DNA of 64,000 nucleotides from NCBI GenBank assembly GCA_020632955.1, contig JACKEO010000009.1:62001-126000 (forward strand), in the 5' to 3' direction. Under the pieces are notes generated by a model. That model saw only the letters and a program-made list of their open reading frames with translations. It searched no databases and had not been told where the DNA came from. Of the stretch, positions 47,148 through 56,160 are shown in pieces. The first letter of the stretch is position 1. Each line of letters opens with the position of its first letter. This DNA comes from Alphaproteobacteria bacterium. GTDB lineage: Bacteria > Myxococcota_A > UBA796 > GCA-2862545. The position numbers and the translations under genes are program-made.

Positions 47148-47540
47148 GTGGCCACGCTCACCGTCGACATCGTCACGCCCGAGCGCGTGGCCTTCTCCGG
47201 TCCCGCCGACGAGGTGGTGGCGCCCGGCGTGGGTGGCGAGTTCGGCGTGCTGCCGGCGCACGCCCTCTTCCTCGCCCTGCTGACGCCTGGCGTCGTCACG
47301 GTGAAGGGCGCGGGCGGGCCGAAGCGCTTCGTGGTGGGTCCGGGCTTCGCCGAGGCAGGCCCGGATCGCATCGTCGTCCTCACGGACTCCTGCGAGGTCG
47401 CGGGCACGGTCGACAAGGCCACGGCCGAGCGCGACCTGGCGGAGGCGCAGGCCGTGCTCGCCACGGCGGCGGCCGGCAGCGAGGAGCGCCTCGTCGCCGA
47501 GCAGCGTGCGGCGCTCGCCCGGGCGCGCCTGGAGGCCTGA
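47148..47540 (+). CDS. atpC: ATP synthase F1 subunit epsilon
   Basis: 130 residues from GTG. LTVDIVTPERVAFSGPADEVVAPGVGGEFGVLPAHA is the N-terminal beta sandwich; the C-terminal helical hairpin follows (DKATAERDLAEAQAVLAT). Last gene of the ATP synthase operon, and inhibitor/rotor subunit. Confidence 0.95.
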   Translation: MATLTVDIVTPERVAFSGPADEVVAPGVGGEFGVLPAHALFLALLTPGVVTVKGAGGPKRFVVGPGFAEAGPDRIVVLTDSCEVAGTVDKATAERDLAEAQAVLATAAAGSEERLVAEQRAALARARLEA

Positions 47541-47559
47541 TCGCGCCCCCTCGTGCGGG

Positions 47560-48279
47560 TCAGCTCAGGTCCATCGCCTCGCCCAGCAGGTCGGCCCAGC
47601 GTCGACCCGAGCTGCTGCCGCGCTTCTTCTTCCGCGAGGGCTGGCGCGCGGCCTGGATCGCCTCCCACAGGTTCGCGATGGGCGCCAGCAGCACGCTGCC
47701 CGTGCCCCGGTAGACCTGCACGACGCCCTCGCCGGACGTGAAGCCGCCGACCACCCCGCCGAGGCGCCGCACGGTGTAGTGGAGGTCGTCGGTGCGTGCG
47801 ACGGCGAAGTTCCCGTCGACCACGAGCTCGTCGTCGTCCAGGTCGACGCGTTCCAGCCGGCCGGGCGCGCGGACGAGCACCTCGCCCTGCCCGCGGACCG
47901 TGGACTGGATCCAGCCCTCGCCACCCCGGACCGCCGCGCGGGCGCCGTTGCGCACGAAGCCGACGGTGACGTCGCCGACGGAGGCCACGTAGGCGCCGTG
48001 GTCGAGGATCCAGCCCTCGCCGCGCAGCGTGAGGACGGCGAGCTCGCCGAAGGTGGGCGGGCCGAGGAAGAGCTCACCCGATCCGCGCACGACGTTCCGC
48101 ACCACGGTCTGGCCGGCCATGGCGCGACCGAGCGCGGACGCGCCCGCGCCCTGAGGCACGATCTCGAGATCGCCCCGCAGCTCGTGGATGGCGCCGGCCT
48201 CGACGTGGGCGCTCTCGTTCGTCAGCTGGATGCGCGCGATGCGCTGCTGGTCGCGGGTGAGCACCTCGAAGCGGGCCAC
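47560..48279 (-). CDS. AIM24 family protein
   Basis: 239 residues from GTG. Repeating beta strands with the AIM24/TIGR00266 pattern: VEAGAIHELRGDLEI, GELFLGPPTFGELAVLTL, GWILDHGAYVASVGDVTV, EGWIQSTVRGQGEVLV, and LHYTVRRLGGVVGGFTSGEGVVQVYRGTGSVLLAP near the end. A basic Lys/Arg/Ser tail follows (RKKKRGSSSG). Cellular role of bacterial members is not established. It converges on atpC with 19 bp between stops. Confidence 0.85.
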   Translation of the reverse strand: MARFEVLTRDQQRIARIQLTNESAHVEAGAIHELRGDLEIVPQGAGASALGRAMAGQTVVRNVVRGSGELFLGPPTFGELAVLTLRGEGWILDHGAYVASVGDVTVGFVRNGARAAVRGGEGWIQSTVRGQGEVLVRAPGRLERVDLDDDELVVDGNFAVARTDDLHYTVRRLGGVVGGFTSGEGVVQVYRGTGSVLLAPIANLWEAIQAARQPSRKKKRGSSSGRRWADLLGEAMDLS

Positions 48280-48332
48280 GGTCTCCCTCCGTCGGCGATG
48301 GTAGCGCGTGCGGGCGCGGTTAGGGCAGGGCC

Positions 48333-49850
48333 GTGGACACGACGGCGCAGGATGCCCCCCCGGGGCACGTGAGGACGGTGCTCGCCTGGCTCGCGCTCAC
48401 GGCGATCCTGGGCCTGGGGGCGTGGCTGCGCCTCGGCGCGCTGGACCTCGGCTACAGCTCCGACGAGGTGGGCACGGTCACGGGGGCCGGCTTCCGGGGC
48501 ATCTTCGACCACCCGGAGACGGGCGTGAACCCGCCGCTCTGGCGCTGGATGTTCAACCTGCCCTTCTCGCCGTGGGATGCGCCGTGGTGGGGGCGTCGGT
48601 TCAGCTTCGTCATGAGCGAGCTCGCGATCGTGCTGGGCTTCGTGGTGGGTCGTCGTGCCGGCGGCGGGAGCGCGTGGGCGGGCCTCGGCGCGGCGCTGCT
48701 GCTGGCCGCCCACCCCTGGTGCGTGCGCTACGGCGTGACCTTCCGCGTCTACGCCACCTGGTCGGCGGTGCTCCTCGCGCACGTCTGGTCGCTGGGGCAC
48801 GCCCTGGAGCGCGAGGCCGGGCCGGCGCGACGGCCCTGGCTCGTCCTGGCGGTCGTCACGGCCGTGGTGGCGCCGTGGCTGCACTACTTCTCGGTGCCCG
48901 TGCTGCTCGTGCTCGGCGCGGCCGTGCTGCTGGGGATGCCGGGTCGTCGGCGGCTGGTCGCGCTGTACGTGCCGGCGGCCCTCGGGGTCACCCCGCTGGT
49001 CCCGTACGTCCTCTTCGAGGAGGGGCGACGCGTGGCGCCCGATCGGGAGCCGCTCCGGCAGGTGCTCGTCAAGCTCAGCTCCCTGGACGTGCAGCCGCCA
49101 CCGCTGGTGTGGAGCGCGCTGTGGCGCGGCCTCAGCCGGGTGCTCGGCTTCTGGCCCGACCTGGGCCTCACGATGACCACCACCACGCTGCTCCTGCTCC
49201 TGCTCGTGCTGGTCCGCTGGCGCGCGGCCACGCCCACGCTGCGTCTCGCCGCGGCGGGACTCGCCGGGGTGCTGGGCGGCACCGCCCTGCTGGCCCAGGT
49301 GCAGTACGTGCGGCCCAGCACGCTCGTGATGGTGCTCACCTTCGCCGGGCCTGCGCTGGTGGCCGCGCCGTCGGTGCTGCCCTGGCGCCTGGCGCGCGTG
49401 CTCGGGGTGGTCGCGGTGACGGGCTGGTACGCGGGCAACCTGCCGCACCACCTCACGAAGGAGCGGCAGACCTGGGAGGTGGAGCGCGGCATCCCCTGGG
49501 TGCTCGACCACGCCGAGGAGCTCGAGGCCCGTCGGGGGGGCCGTCCCTACGTCGTGAGCCCCGCCCATCGGCTGTGGACGGTGTGGTTCCACCTCGCCCA
49601 CAGCGAGCCGCGCGCGGCCACGCGGGGGGAGGGCTGCACCGGCTGGCGCCCCTGCTTCGAGCACGAGGGCGTGGTGTGGGCCGGCGTGGACGCCGTGGAC
49701 GGGAGCCTCCTCGACGCCCTGGTGTTGTACGTGGACGCCTGGCGCACCGAGGAGCTCGGGAGGGGGTGCGAGGTGGTGCACGACGGCGGGGCCTGGGTGC
49801 TGCTCGACTGCCACGCCGAGCCGGTCGATCCGGTGCCGCCGCGGTTATGA
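48333..49850 (+). CDS. GT-C fold membrane glycosyltransferase-like protein
   Basis: 505 residues from GTG 48333. The first helix is followed by a periplasmic loop LDLGYSSDEVGTVTGAG (the D-E pair of GT39/PMT enzymes) and about nine membrane helices. A soluble C-terminal part (residues 370-500) has several Cys and Trp. It is the second GT-C protein of the window and not closely similar to the one at 24825-26561. Donor is probably a polyprenyl-phosphate sugar; acceptor unknown. Divergent from AIM24. Confidence 0.75.
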   Translation: MDTTAQDAPPGHVRTVLAWLALTAILGLGAWLRLGALDLGYSSDEVGTVTGAGFRGIFDHPETGVNPPLWRWMFNLPFSPWDAPWWGRRFSFVMSELAIVLGFVVGRRAGGGSAWAGLGAALLLAAHPWCVRYGVTFRVYATWSAVLLAHVWSLGHALEREAGPARRPWLVLAVVTAVVAPWLHYFSVPVLLVLGAAVLLGMPGRRRLVALYVPAALGVTPLVPYVLFEEGRRVAPDREPLRQVLVKLSSLDVQPPPLVWSALWRGLSRVLGFWPDLGLTMTTTTLLLLLLVLVRWRAATPTLRLAAAGLAGVLGGTALLAQVQYVRPSTLVMVLTFAGPALVAAPSVLPWRLARVLGVVAVTGWYAGNLPHHLTKERQTWEVERGIPWVLDHAEELEARRGGRPYVVSPAHRLWTVWFHLAHSEPRAATRGEGCTGWRPCFEHEGVVWAGVDAVDGSLLDALVLYVDAWRTEELGRGCEVVHDGGAWVLLDCHAEPVDPVPPRL

Positions 49851-49899
49851 CGCCTCCACCTGCCCTCCGCGGCCCTCCCTGCGCCGCCGCCCGCCCTGG

Positions 49900-51312
49900 A
49901 TGCCCCCCGTGAGTCCTGTCCCTTCCTCTCTCGCCGGCCACGCCGTGCTCGAGGCCGTCACGGTCCCGGAGCCGGGCGCCTGGTTCCTCACGGACGGGCG
50001 GGATGGCGAGGCCTGGATCTGGGCGCGGGTGGTGGGTGCCTTCGAGGGGGGGCGCGGCGAGGGCGATCTCGAGGCCCTGGAGCTGGCGCGCGAGCGCCTC
50101 GCGCACCTCGACCACCCGGCGGTGCCGCGCCCGGTGGGACTCGACGAGGACGAGGGCGTGCTGCTGCTCGCCGCGCCGCCCGGGGTGCCGCTCACCCGCC
50201 TGCTCGAGGCGCGGCAGGACCCGGCCTTCGTCATGACGCCGGGCACACTCCTCGACCTCGGGCTGCAGCTCGCCGACCTCGTGGTGCACGCCCACGAGCG
50301 GGGCCGTCCCCACGGGCACCTCTCGCCGGACGTGCTGTGGCTCACGCCCACGGGCCGACTGGTCGTGTGGGGCTTCGGCGCCGGGCCCGACCACCCGGGC
50401 GCGGCGCGCTGGTGGTCCCCCGAGCGGGCGCGCGGACGCCGCGCGAGCGGCGATGCCGACCAGTGGGCCGTGGGCGCCGTGCTCGCCGCCCTCGTCACCG
50501 GGCGGCTGCCCTGGCGCGGCGACGACCCGGTGTCCGAGGCGCGCATCGGCGACAGCTCGCACCTCTCCGGGCCGGTCTCCGAACAGTGGAAGCCCCTGGG
50601 ACGGCTGGTGGAGCGGGCACTCCAGGCCGAGCCCCGCGACCGCTTCAGCAGCGTGCATCCGGTGCGCCAGGCCCTCGAGGCGATGTGGCAGCGGGTGGGC
50701 CAGCCCAGCGACCTCGCCGCGATGGGGGCGGAGCTCGATCGGCGCCACGGCGTGCGGCCGGCCGTGTCGCAGCCCGACGATGCCGACGAGGTCGACACGC
50801 CGCCAGGGGTGCTCGACCCGGGTGTCGACGCCGGGGGCGTCGAGGTCGACGCTCTGGACGCGGGACCGGCCCGGCCGCTCGATCCCCTCGATGCGCCGGC
50901 CGTCCCCGTGCTGCCCGCCGACGGGCCGCCCACCGCGGTGAGCGATGGCCCGCCGCCGCTCGACGCCCTGGCCGGCACCTTCGCGGGCCCGCTGCATGGG
51001 GCCACCCTGGAGGCCGACGACCCCACGGATCGGCTCACCACCCCCACACGCGTGCCGTCCGCCGAGGAGCGTGAGGCGCTCCGAGGCGGTCCCGTGATGG
51101 CGAGCCTGCCCACGCCCTCCGGGCCGCCGTCGGGTCCCGGCCTCGAGCCGCCGTCGCTCGGGGACGTCGCCGTGGCCGAGCGTCCCGGGCCGCCTCCGGG
51201 GGAGCCGCTGGCCTGGTACGAGCAGCTCGGCATCCTGCGCATCGCTCCCTGGACGGTGGGCGCGCTGGCGGTGCTCCTGGTGCTCTACCTGCTGCGGATG
51301 TGGGTCGGGTGA
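49900..51312 (+). CDS. Membrane-anchored Ser/Thr pseudokinase
   Basis: 470 residues (ATG 49900; GTG 49909 possible). Residues 10-285 follow a Hanks-type kinase outline: HLDHPAVPRPVG (as in ..HPNIV..), the loop HGHLSPDVLW (138-147) in place of HRDLKPENIL, VWGFG in place of the DFG strand, SPERARGRRASGDADQWAVG for the APE/DxxxxG region. The catalytic Asp (His140), Lys, metal-binding Asn and DFG Asp (Gly158) are all replaced, and the N-lobe Gly loop and Lys are not evident. A 150-residue Pro/Asp-rich linker and one C-terminal membrane helix (TVGALAVLLVLYLLRMWV) follow. It is probably a signalling scaffold with no kinase activity. Confidence 0.82.
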   Translation: MPPVSPVPSSLAGHAVLEAVTVPEPGAWFLTDGRDGEAWIWARVVGAFEGGRGEGDLEALELARERLAHLDHPAVPRPVGLDEDEGVLLLAAPPGVPLTRLLEARQDPAFVMTPGTLLDLGLQLADLVVHAHERGRPHGHLSPDVLWLTPTGRLVVWGFGAGPDHPGAARWWSPERARGRRASGDADQWAVGAVLAALVTGRLPWRGDDPVSEARIGDSSHLSGPVSEQWKPLGRLVERALQAEPRDRFSSVHPVRQALEAMWQRVGQPSDLAAMGAELDRRHGVRPAVSQPDDADEVDTPPGVLDPGVDAGGVEVDALDAGPARPLDPLDAPAVPVLPADGPPTAVSDGPPPLDALAGTFAGPLHGATLEADDPTDRLTTPTRVPSAEEREALRGGPVMASLPTPSGPPSGPGLEPPSLGDVAVAERPGPPPGEPLAWYEQLGILRIAPWTVGALAVLLVLYLLRMWVG

Positions 51313-52145
51313 GTCCCCTCGACGTGGTCGACGTCGCGCCGGGCGTGGCCGCGGTGGCGGTGCGCACGCCCACGCTTCCGCCGGCCACCCACACGAACGC
51401 CTACGTCCTGGGCCGTCGGCGGCTCACGGTGGTCGACCCGGCCAGCCCGTGGCCGGAGGAGCAGGAGGGGCTGCTGCGGGCGCTGCAGGCCCAGGGCGGC
51501 GAGGTGGAGCGCATCCTGCTCTCGCACCACCACGTCGACCACGTGGGGGGCGTGGAGGCCCTGCGGGCGGCCCTCGGCGGGCAGGTGCCGGTGGTGGCGC
51601 ACCCGGTCACGCGCGATCTGGTGGCCGACCACATCCGCGTGGACGGGCTGCTCGACGAGGGCGACGCGCTCGAGGTGGACGGGCGTGCCTGGCAGGTGCT
51701 CCACACGCCCGGGCACGCGCCGGGGCACCTCGTGCTGCACGACGCGTCCGCCGGCACCCAGGTGGCCGGCGACATGGTGGCCGGCGTGGGCACGATCCTG
51801 CTCCATCCCGAGGAGGGCGATCTGGGCGACTACCTCGCCTCCCTGGCGCGGATGCAGCGGCTGCGCCCCACGCGACTGCTGCCGAGCCACGGCGGGCCCC
51901 TCGACGAGGCCGCGGCCGTGCTCGGCTTCTACGTGGCCCATCGCCACCAGCGCAGCGAGCAGGCGCGGCGCGTCCTGGAACGTGGGCCCGCCACGCCGGC
52001 GGCGCTGGTCCCGGAGGTCTACGGCGCCTCCATCCCGCGGGAGGCCTGGCCGGTGGCGGCGCTGCAGCTCGAGACGCACCTGCGGTGGCTGGTGGCGCAG
52101 GGCCTGGCACGGCGTCTCGACGAGGAGCGGTTCGCGGCCACCTGA
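51309..52145 (+). CDS. Metallo-beta-lactamase fold hydrolase (LACTB2-like)
   Basis: 278 residues from GTG overlapping the pseudokinase stop (GTGA). Metal motif SHHHVDHVGG (HxHxDH), HTPGHAPGHLVLHD (third His), GDMVAG (bridging Asp) and LPSHGGPL (last His). The C-terminal winged-helix tail (EVYGASIPREAWPVAALQLETHLRWLVAQGLA) is typical of LACTB2-type proteins, which include endoribonucleases. Substrate unproven; coupling with the pseudokinase suggests a joint role. Confidence 0.88.
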   Translation: MSPLDVVDVAPGVAAVAVRTPTLPPATHTNAYVLGRRRLTVVDPASPWPEEQEGLLRALQAQGGEVERILLSHHHVDHVGGVEALRAALGGQVPVVAHPVTRDLVADHIRVDGLLDEGDALEVDGRAWQVLHTPGHAPGHLVLHDASAGTQVAGDMVAGVGTILLHPEEGDLGDYLASLARMQRLRPTRLLPSHGGPLDEAAAVLGFYVAHRHQRSEQARRVLERGPATPAALVPEVYGASIPREAWPVAALQLETHLRWLVAQGLARRLDEERFAAT

Positions 52146-52173
52146 TCGACCCGTGCCGTGGGGTGAGGCGCGG

Positions 52174-53661
52174 TCAGCGGGGTGCCGGCAGGCCCAGGCC
52201 CCGGTCGTCCAGCAGGGCGCGCGCCGCCTCCCGACCCGAGAGCGCGCAGAGGGGGAGCCCCCCGCCCGGGTGGGCGCTGCCCGAGGCCAGGTACACGCCG
52301 GGCACCGTACGCAGCCGGTTCGTGGGGCGGCGGAAGGCGGCGAAGCGGTCGTTCGAGGCGGCCCCGTAGATGGCGCCCCGCGTCCCCGGGAAGGCCTGCG
52401 CCAGGCCCGTGGGCGAGCGGCGCCACACGATGCGGTCGTCCTCCGCGGCGAGTCCGGCGTGGTGGAGGCGCCGCAGGACCGTGGCCTCCAGGGCCGTCCA
52501 CAGCGCGGCGTCGCGGGGACCGTCCTCGGGCTCTGCCGGCGTGTTCGCCATGACGAAGACCGGCTCGTGGTCCGCCCACCCGCGGCGGCCGTGGCAGCGC
52601 TCCTGGGCGCAGAGGTAGACGGTGGGCTCCTCGGGGGGACGGTCACGGTCGAAGAGATCGACGAACTCCTCCACGTAGGGCCGCTCCGGGAAGAGCACGG
52701 TGTGGCCCACGCGATCGGCGGTGCGCCGCGCGCGGAGGATGCCCACCCAGCCGGAGGTGGAGGGCTCGGCCCGGGGGAGCCGGTGGGGGGTGCGGGGCGG
52801 CAGCAGGGCGTCGGCGAGGTGCCGCACGTCGGCGTTCACCACCACGGCGTCCGCCGCGAGCTCCTCGCCCGCCTCGGTGCGCACGCCGCGCGCGCGCCCG
52901 CCCCCCAGCAGCACGCGGTCCACGCCGCAGCCCGTGCGCACCTCGCCGCCCAGCGCCTCCAGCGTGCGCACCAGGGCCTGGACCAGCGCGTGGATGCCGC
53001 CCTCCACCCCGTGGATCCCCAGGGTCAGCTCCACGTGGGCGATGCACGCCATCGTGGCCGGCGTGCGGCGGAGATCGGAGCCGTTGTAGGTGGCGAAGCG
53101 CCCGAGCAGCGCGCGGAGCTCGGGGGTGCGCACCCGGCGGTCGATGGTGCCGGCGAGGGTGCGCAGGGCGTCGATGCGACCCACGCCCGCCCACGCGCGC
53201 GGGCCCAGCGACAGCACGTGGCCGACCGTGGGCGCCGGCCCCAGCACGAAGGGGGGCGCGGCGTGGGTCCAGATCGAGGCGGCGTGGGCGAGGAAGGCCC
53301 GTAGCTCCCGCGCGGCCTCGTCGCCGAGCGCGGCCCGCGTGGCCTCCAGGGTGGCCTCCGGGTCGGGGTGCACGTCGAGGACGACCCCGCCGGGGAAGAG
53401 GTAGCGGGTGGCGGGATCGGGGCGGCGGAGCCCCACCTCGTCGTGCAGGCGCCGCCCGGCCCGACGCAGCACGTCGTCGAACACCTCGGGCAGCGTGAGC
53501 ACGCTGGGTCCGGTGTCGACCTCCACGCCGTCGAGCGTGACGACGCCCGCCTTGCCGCCGGCGCGCGGACCGCGCTCGAGCACCACCACGCGCTCGCCTG
53601 CGGCCGCGCACAGGATGCCGGCCACGAGGCCGCCGATGCCGGCACCGACGACCGCGATCAC
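52174..53661 (-). CDS. crtI: CrtI-type phytoene/carotenoid desaturase
   Basis: 495 residues from GTG 53661, overlapping the crtC stop. N-terminal FAD-binding VVGAGIGGLVAG with ERGPRAGGKAG, then VDTGPSVLTLPEVFDD, and the C-terminal FAD signature VYLASGSAHPGGGLPL. It introduces double bands into phytoene en route to lycopene, or 3,4-desaturates a hydrated end; a single desaturase here must perform all steps, or others lie elsewhere. Cytoplasmic-membrane associated. In operon with crtC. Confidence 0.93.
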   Translation of the reverse strand: MIAVVGAGIGGLVAGILCAAAGERVVVLERGPRAGGKAGVVTLDGVEVDTGPSVLTLPEVFDDVLRRAGRRLHDEVGLRRPDPATRYLFPGGVVLDVHPDPEATLEATRAALGDEAARELRAFLAHAASIWTHAAPPFVLGPAPTVGHVLSLGPRAWAGVGRIDALRTLAGTIDRRVRTPELRALLGRFATYNGSDLRRTPATMACIAHVELTLGIHGVEGGIHALVQALVRTLEALGGEVRTGCGVDRVLLGGGRARGVRTEAGEELAADAVVVNADVRHLADALLPPRTPHRLPRAEPSTSGWVGILRARRTADRVGHTVLFPERPYVEEFVDLFDRDRPPEEPTVYLCAQERCHGRRGWADHEPVFVMANTPAEPEDGPRDAALWTALEATVLRRLHHAGLAAEDDRIVWRRSPTGLAQAFPGTRGAIYGAASNDRFAAFRRPTNRLRTVPGVYLASGSAHPGGGLPLCALSGREAARALLDDRGLGLPAPR

Positions 53662-54770
53662 CGGGAGGTCCCCCGGAGGGCCAGCCCTGGCGCGCACCAG
53701 CTCGCCACGAGGCGCCGCCAGCGCGTGCGCCGCGGCCCGGCGAACAGCGGGAGCCACGCGCTGCGGGCCGCGAGCTCGCGATCCACCGCCATGCCGACGA
53801 GCCAGCGGTGGCGGGGCAGGTCGATCCGCGCCGGCGCGCAGAGCTCCGCCCAGCCAGGGGCCTCCCGTCCGCGCCAGCGCGTGGTGGTGCGCGCGCGCAG
53901 GTAGAAGGGACCGGCGTCCACCGGGGGGGCGTGCACGATCTCCAGCACCTCCCCGTCGACGTCGACGCGGATGCGACGCCACCAGCGCATGCCCATCCAG
54001 CTCCGTCGCGCGCCCTCGAGGCGGGGCACCACGTCGGCGTGCACCCGCATCCCGCCGTCGGGGCCGATGCGCACCACCAGGAAGACGGGCGCTCCGTCGT
54101 CGACGGGCCAGTTCAGGTAGTGGATCACGAGCTCGTCCCCCACGAGCGCGCGTCCCCAGGTCCAGTGGTCGAGCCCGAGCTCGTCGAGGGGGAGGGGGCT
54201 GCCGTTGCGGTCGTGGTACCCCGGCCCGTCGTACGACAGGAGCGGGCGTCCCCCCACGCCCAGCTCCGCGCGGACGTGGGCCGGCCCGAGCAGCGGGGTC
54301 CACGCGTGCGCGGGCACGGGACCCGGGCTGGCCTCCGGAACGGGGAGGGTCCCCTCGGCCTCGATCGTGCCGTGGAGCCGGTCGAGGCTCCCGGGCACCG
54401 GCAGGTCGAGCGTGGCCTCCAGGCGTCCCCGGGTACCCTCGGTGGTCCACCGGAAGGTGCAGTCACCGAAGGTCCAGACGCCGTCGCGCCACCGCGCGCT
54501 CTCGGGGGCCAGCTCGTACAGGGTGTAGGACACGCAGCGGCCCGCCCGGTACACGGCGAGGTTCACCGAGGGGCGGTCCCCCGTGCGGGGAGGGAGGCCG
54601 CGGAGCCGCGCCGCGCGATCGCCCGGCAGGAACGGCAGCCCCCAGGACCAGATGCAGACGAGGCCGTCGCCCTGGGCGTCGAGGGCGTCGACGTACCACC
54701 ACGCGAAGCCGCCGCGGCTGTCGAGCAGCGCCGGATCCAGCGGACGTCGTGGATCGTCGAGGTGGATCAT
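53658..54770 (-). CDS. crtC: CrtC-type carotenoid 1,2-hydratase
   Basis: 370 residues from ATG 54770, which has AAGGA five bases upstream; an in-frame ATG at 54794 lies within the repeat-containing control region and is less likely. The family pattern of hydroxyneurosporene synthase is visible: GGFAWWYVDALD, PSVNLAVYRAG, LSYDGPGYHDRNGS, LDHWTWGRALVGDELVIHYLNWP. It adds water to the psi end of acyclic carotenoids. First gene of the leftward crtC-crtI operon, translationally coupled to crtI. Confidence 0.9.
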   Translation of the reverse strand: MIHLDDPRRPLDPALLDSRGGFAWWYVDALDAQGDGLVCIWSWGLPFLPGDRAARLRGLPPRTGDRPSVNLAVYRAGRCVSYTLYELAPESARWRDGVWTFGDCTFRWTTEGTRGRLEATLDLPVPGSLDRLHGTIEAEGTLPVPEASPGPVPAHAWTPLLGPAHVRAELGVGGRPLLSYDGPGYHDRNGSPLPLDELGLDHWTWGRALVGDELVIHYLNWPVDDGAPVFLVVRIGPDGGMRVHADVVPRLEGARRSWMGMRWWRRIRVDVDGEVLEIVHAPPVDAGPFYLRARTTTRWRGREAPGWAELCAPARIDLPRHRWLVGMAVDRELAARSAWLPLFAGPRRTRWRRLVASWCAPGLALRGTSR

Positions 54771-54930
54771 GCAGTCCTTGCAAAGACTGTTCAAAGGGTG
54801 TACGGTGTGCAGGTGTCGAGGTCCGACGGCGTCGGGACCGCCTGCGCGGCGGCTTCGTCACACGGGAGAGCGCGGTGTCCTGTGCAGAGATGTCATCAAC
54901 CGCGTACATGGTTCCGTGCAAGGGGCGTGC
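54771..54930. promoter_or_regulatory. Divergent crtC/crtY control region with TGTRCA-type repeats (putative CarH operator)
   Basis: This 160-bp gap holds several copies of a G-T-R-C-A element: TGTACGG (54799-54805), TGTGCA (54806-54811), TGTGCA (54881-54886), CGTACA (54903-54908), CGTGCA (54915-54920) and CGTGCA (54926-54931). The last three are spaced 12 and 11 bp. Near crtC, TGCAAAGACTG and TTCAAAGGGTG (54779-54800) are consecutive 11-bp direct repeats. CarH proteins are known to bind 11-bp direct repeats, and a carH-like gene lies 3.2 kb downstream, so this is the likely operator. The last copies overlap the crtY ribosome-binding site and start. Confidence 0.55.
54778..54806 (+). promoter_or_regulatory. 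Candidate sigma70-like promoter for crtY
   Basis: TTGCAA (54778-54783), a 17-bp spacer and TACGGT (54801-54806) point toward crtY with a leader of about 115 bp. Matches to consensus are 4/6 and 3/6, notable in such GC-rich DNA. The box lies inside the putative repressor repeats, so a bound CarH tetramer would block polymerase. Confidence 0.3.
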
Positions 54931-56151
54931 ATGACCTTCGACGTGGTCGTCGTGGGCGGGGGACCCGCCGCCGTGGTCGCTGCCGAGGCGTGTGCCGCGC
55001 GCGGTCTGGGCACGGCCCTCGTGCTCGGTGGCGACCAGGCGTGGCCCGCCAACTATGGAGGATGGGCCGACGAACTCGAGCAGCTGGGCTGGGGTGCCTT
55101 CCTCGGTCCGGTGTGGTCCGACGCCCTCGTGGTGCTCGACGATCGACAGACCCGTGCGCTGGGGCGGCGCTATGCGCGCGTGGCCAAGCAGCGGCTGCGT
55201 GCACACCTGCTTGCACGGTGCGAGGCCCTCGGCGTGGTGCGCTTCGACGCGCGGGCGGAGCACGTCCGCCACGACGCCCGCGGCTCCACCCTCTCGCTCG
55301 CCGACGGCGTGGTGCTCCGCGCGGCGCTGGTGGTCGACGCCACGGGGCACCGGCCGGCCTTCGTCCATCGTCGGGGTGAGCCCACCACCTTCCAGGCGGC
55401 CGTGGGCCAGCTCGTCCACCTCGACGCCCACCCCTGGGATGCCGAGCGCATGACCTTCATGGACCTGCGCACCGACCACGTGGCGGATGAGCTCGGGGCG
55501 GCGGCGCCCACCTTCCTCTACGTCATGCCCACGAACGCGCAGCGCGTCTTCGTCGAGGAGACCTCCCTCGTGCGGGGGCCGGCGGTGCCCTTCGCCGTGC
55601 TCCGCGATCGGCTCCGGCGGCGCCTCGCGCGCCTCGACGTGCCCGCCGGCGAGGTGGAGGCCACCGAGGTCTGCCTGATCCCGATGGACACGCCGCTGCC
55701 CGACATGGCGCAGCGCGTGGTGGGCTTCGGCGCGGCGGCCAGCATGGTGCACCCCGCCACGGGCTACACCCTTGCGCGCGTGCTCGGCACCGCGCCCGAC
55801 CTGGCGGCCGCCATCGCCGACGGCCTCGCTGCGGGTCTCGCGCCCGATGCGCTGGCCCGGGAGGCGTGGCGCGCGCTGTGGACGGAGGACGATCTCCTCC
55901 GCCGCGAGCTGCACCTGTTCGGCAGCTCGATCCTCGCCTCGCTGGACGCCGACGAGCAGCGTCGGTTCTTCGAGGCCTTCTTCTCGATGCCGGCCACGCA
56001 CTGGACGAGCTACCTCGCGGCCCGCGGAGACGTGGGCGGGGTCGTCCGCGCGATGGCATCGATGCTGGTCCATGCCGGGTTCCAGATCCGGTGGAAGCTG
56101 CTGCGGTCCGGAACGCGCCTGCCGGCGTTGCTCCTGCGCGGCGTCGGGTAG
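54931..56151 (+). CDS. crtY: Lycopene cyclase (CrtL/CrtY-type flavoprotein)
   Basis: 406 residues from ATG 54931. VVVVGGGPAAVVAAEACA is the FAD-binding start; the conserved MDxR motif reads FMDLRTDH, and GFGAAASMVHPATGYTLARVL is the hallmark of plant/cyanobacterial-type lycopene cyclases. It converts psi ends of lycopene to beta (or epsilon) rings using reduced flavin without net redox change. First gene of the rightward crtY-crtE-crtB-carH arm. Confidence 0.9.
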   Translation: MTFDVVVVGGGPAAVVAAEACAARGLGTALVLGGDQAWPANYGGWADELEQLGWGAFLGPVWSDALVVLDDRQTRALGRRYARVAKQRLRAHLLARCEALGVVRFDARAEHVRHDARGSTLSLADGVVLRAALVVDATGHRPAFVHRRGEPTTFQAAVGQLVHLDAHPWDAERMTFMDLRTDHVADELGAAAPTFLYVMPTNAQRVFVEETSLVRGPAVPFAVLRDRLRRRLARLDVPAGEVEATEVCLIPMDTPLPDMAQRVVGFGAAASMVHPATGYTLARVLGTAPDLAAAIADGLAAGLAPDALAREAWRALWTEDDLLRRELHLFGSSILASLDADEQRRFFEAFFSMPATHWTSYLAARGDVGGVVRAMASMLVHAGFQIRWKLLRSGTRLPALLLRGVG

Positions 56152-56160
56152 GAGGTCGGG

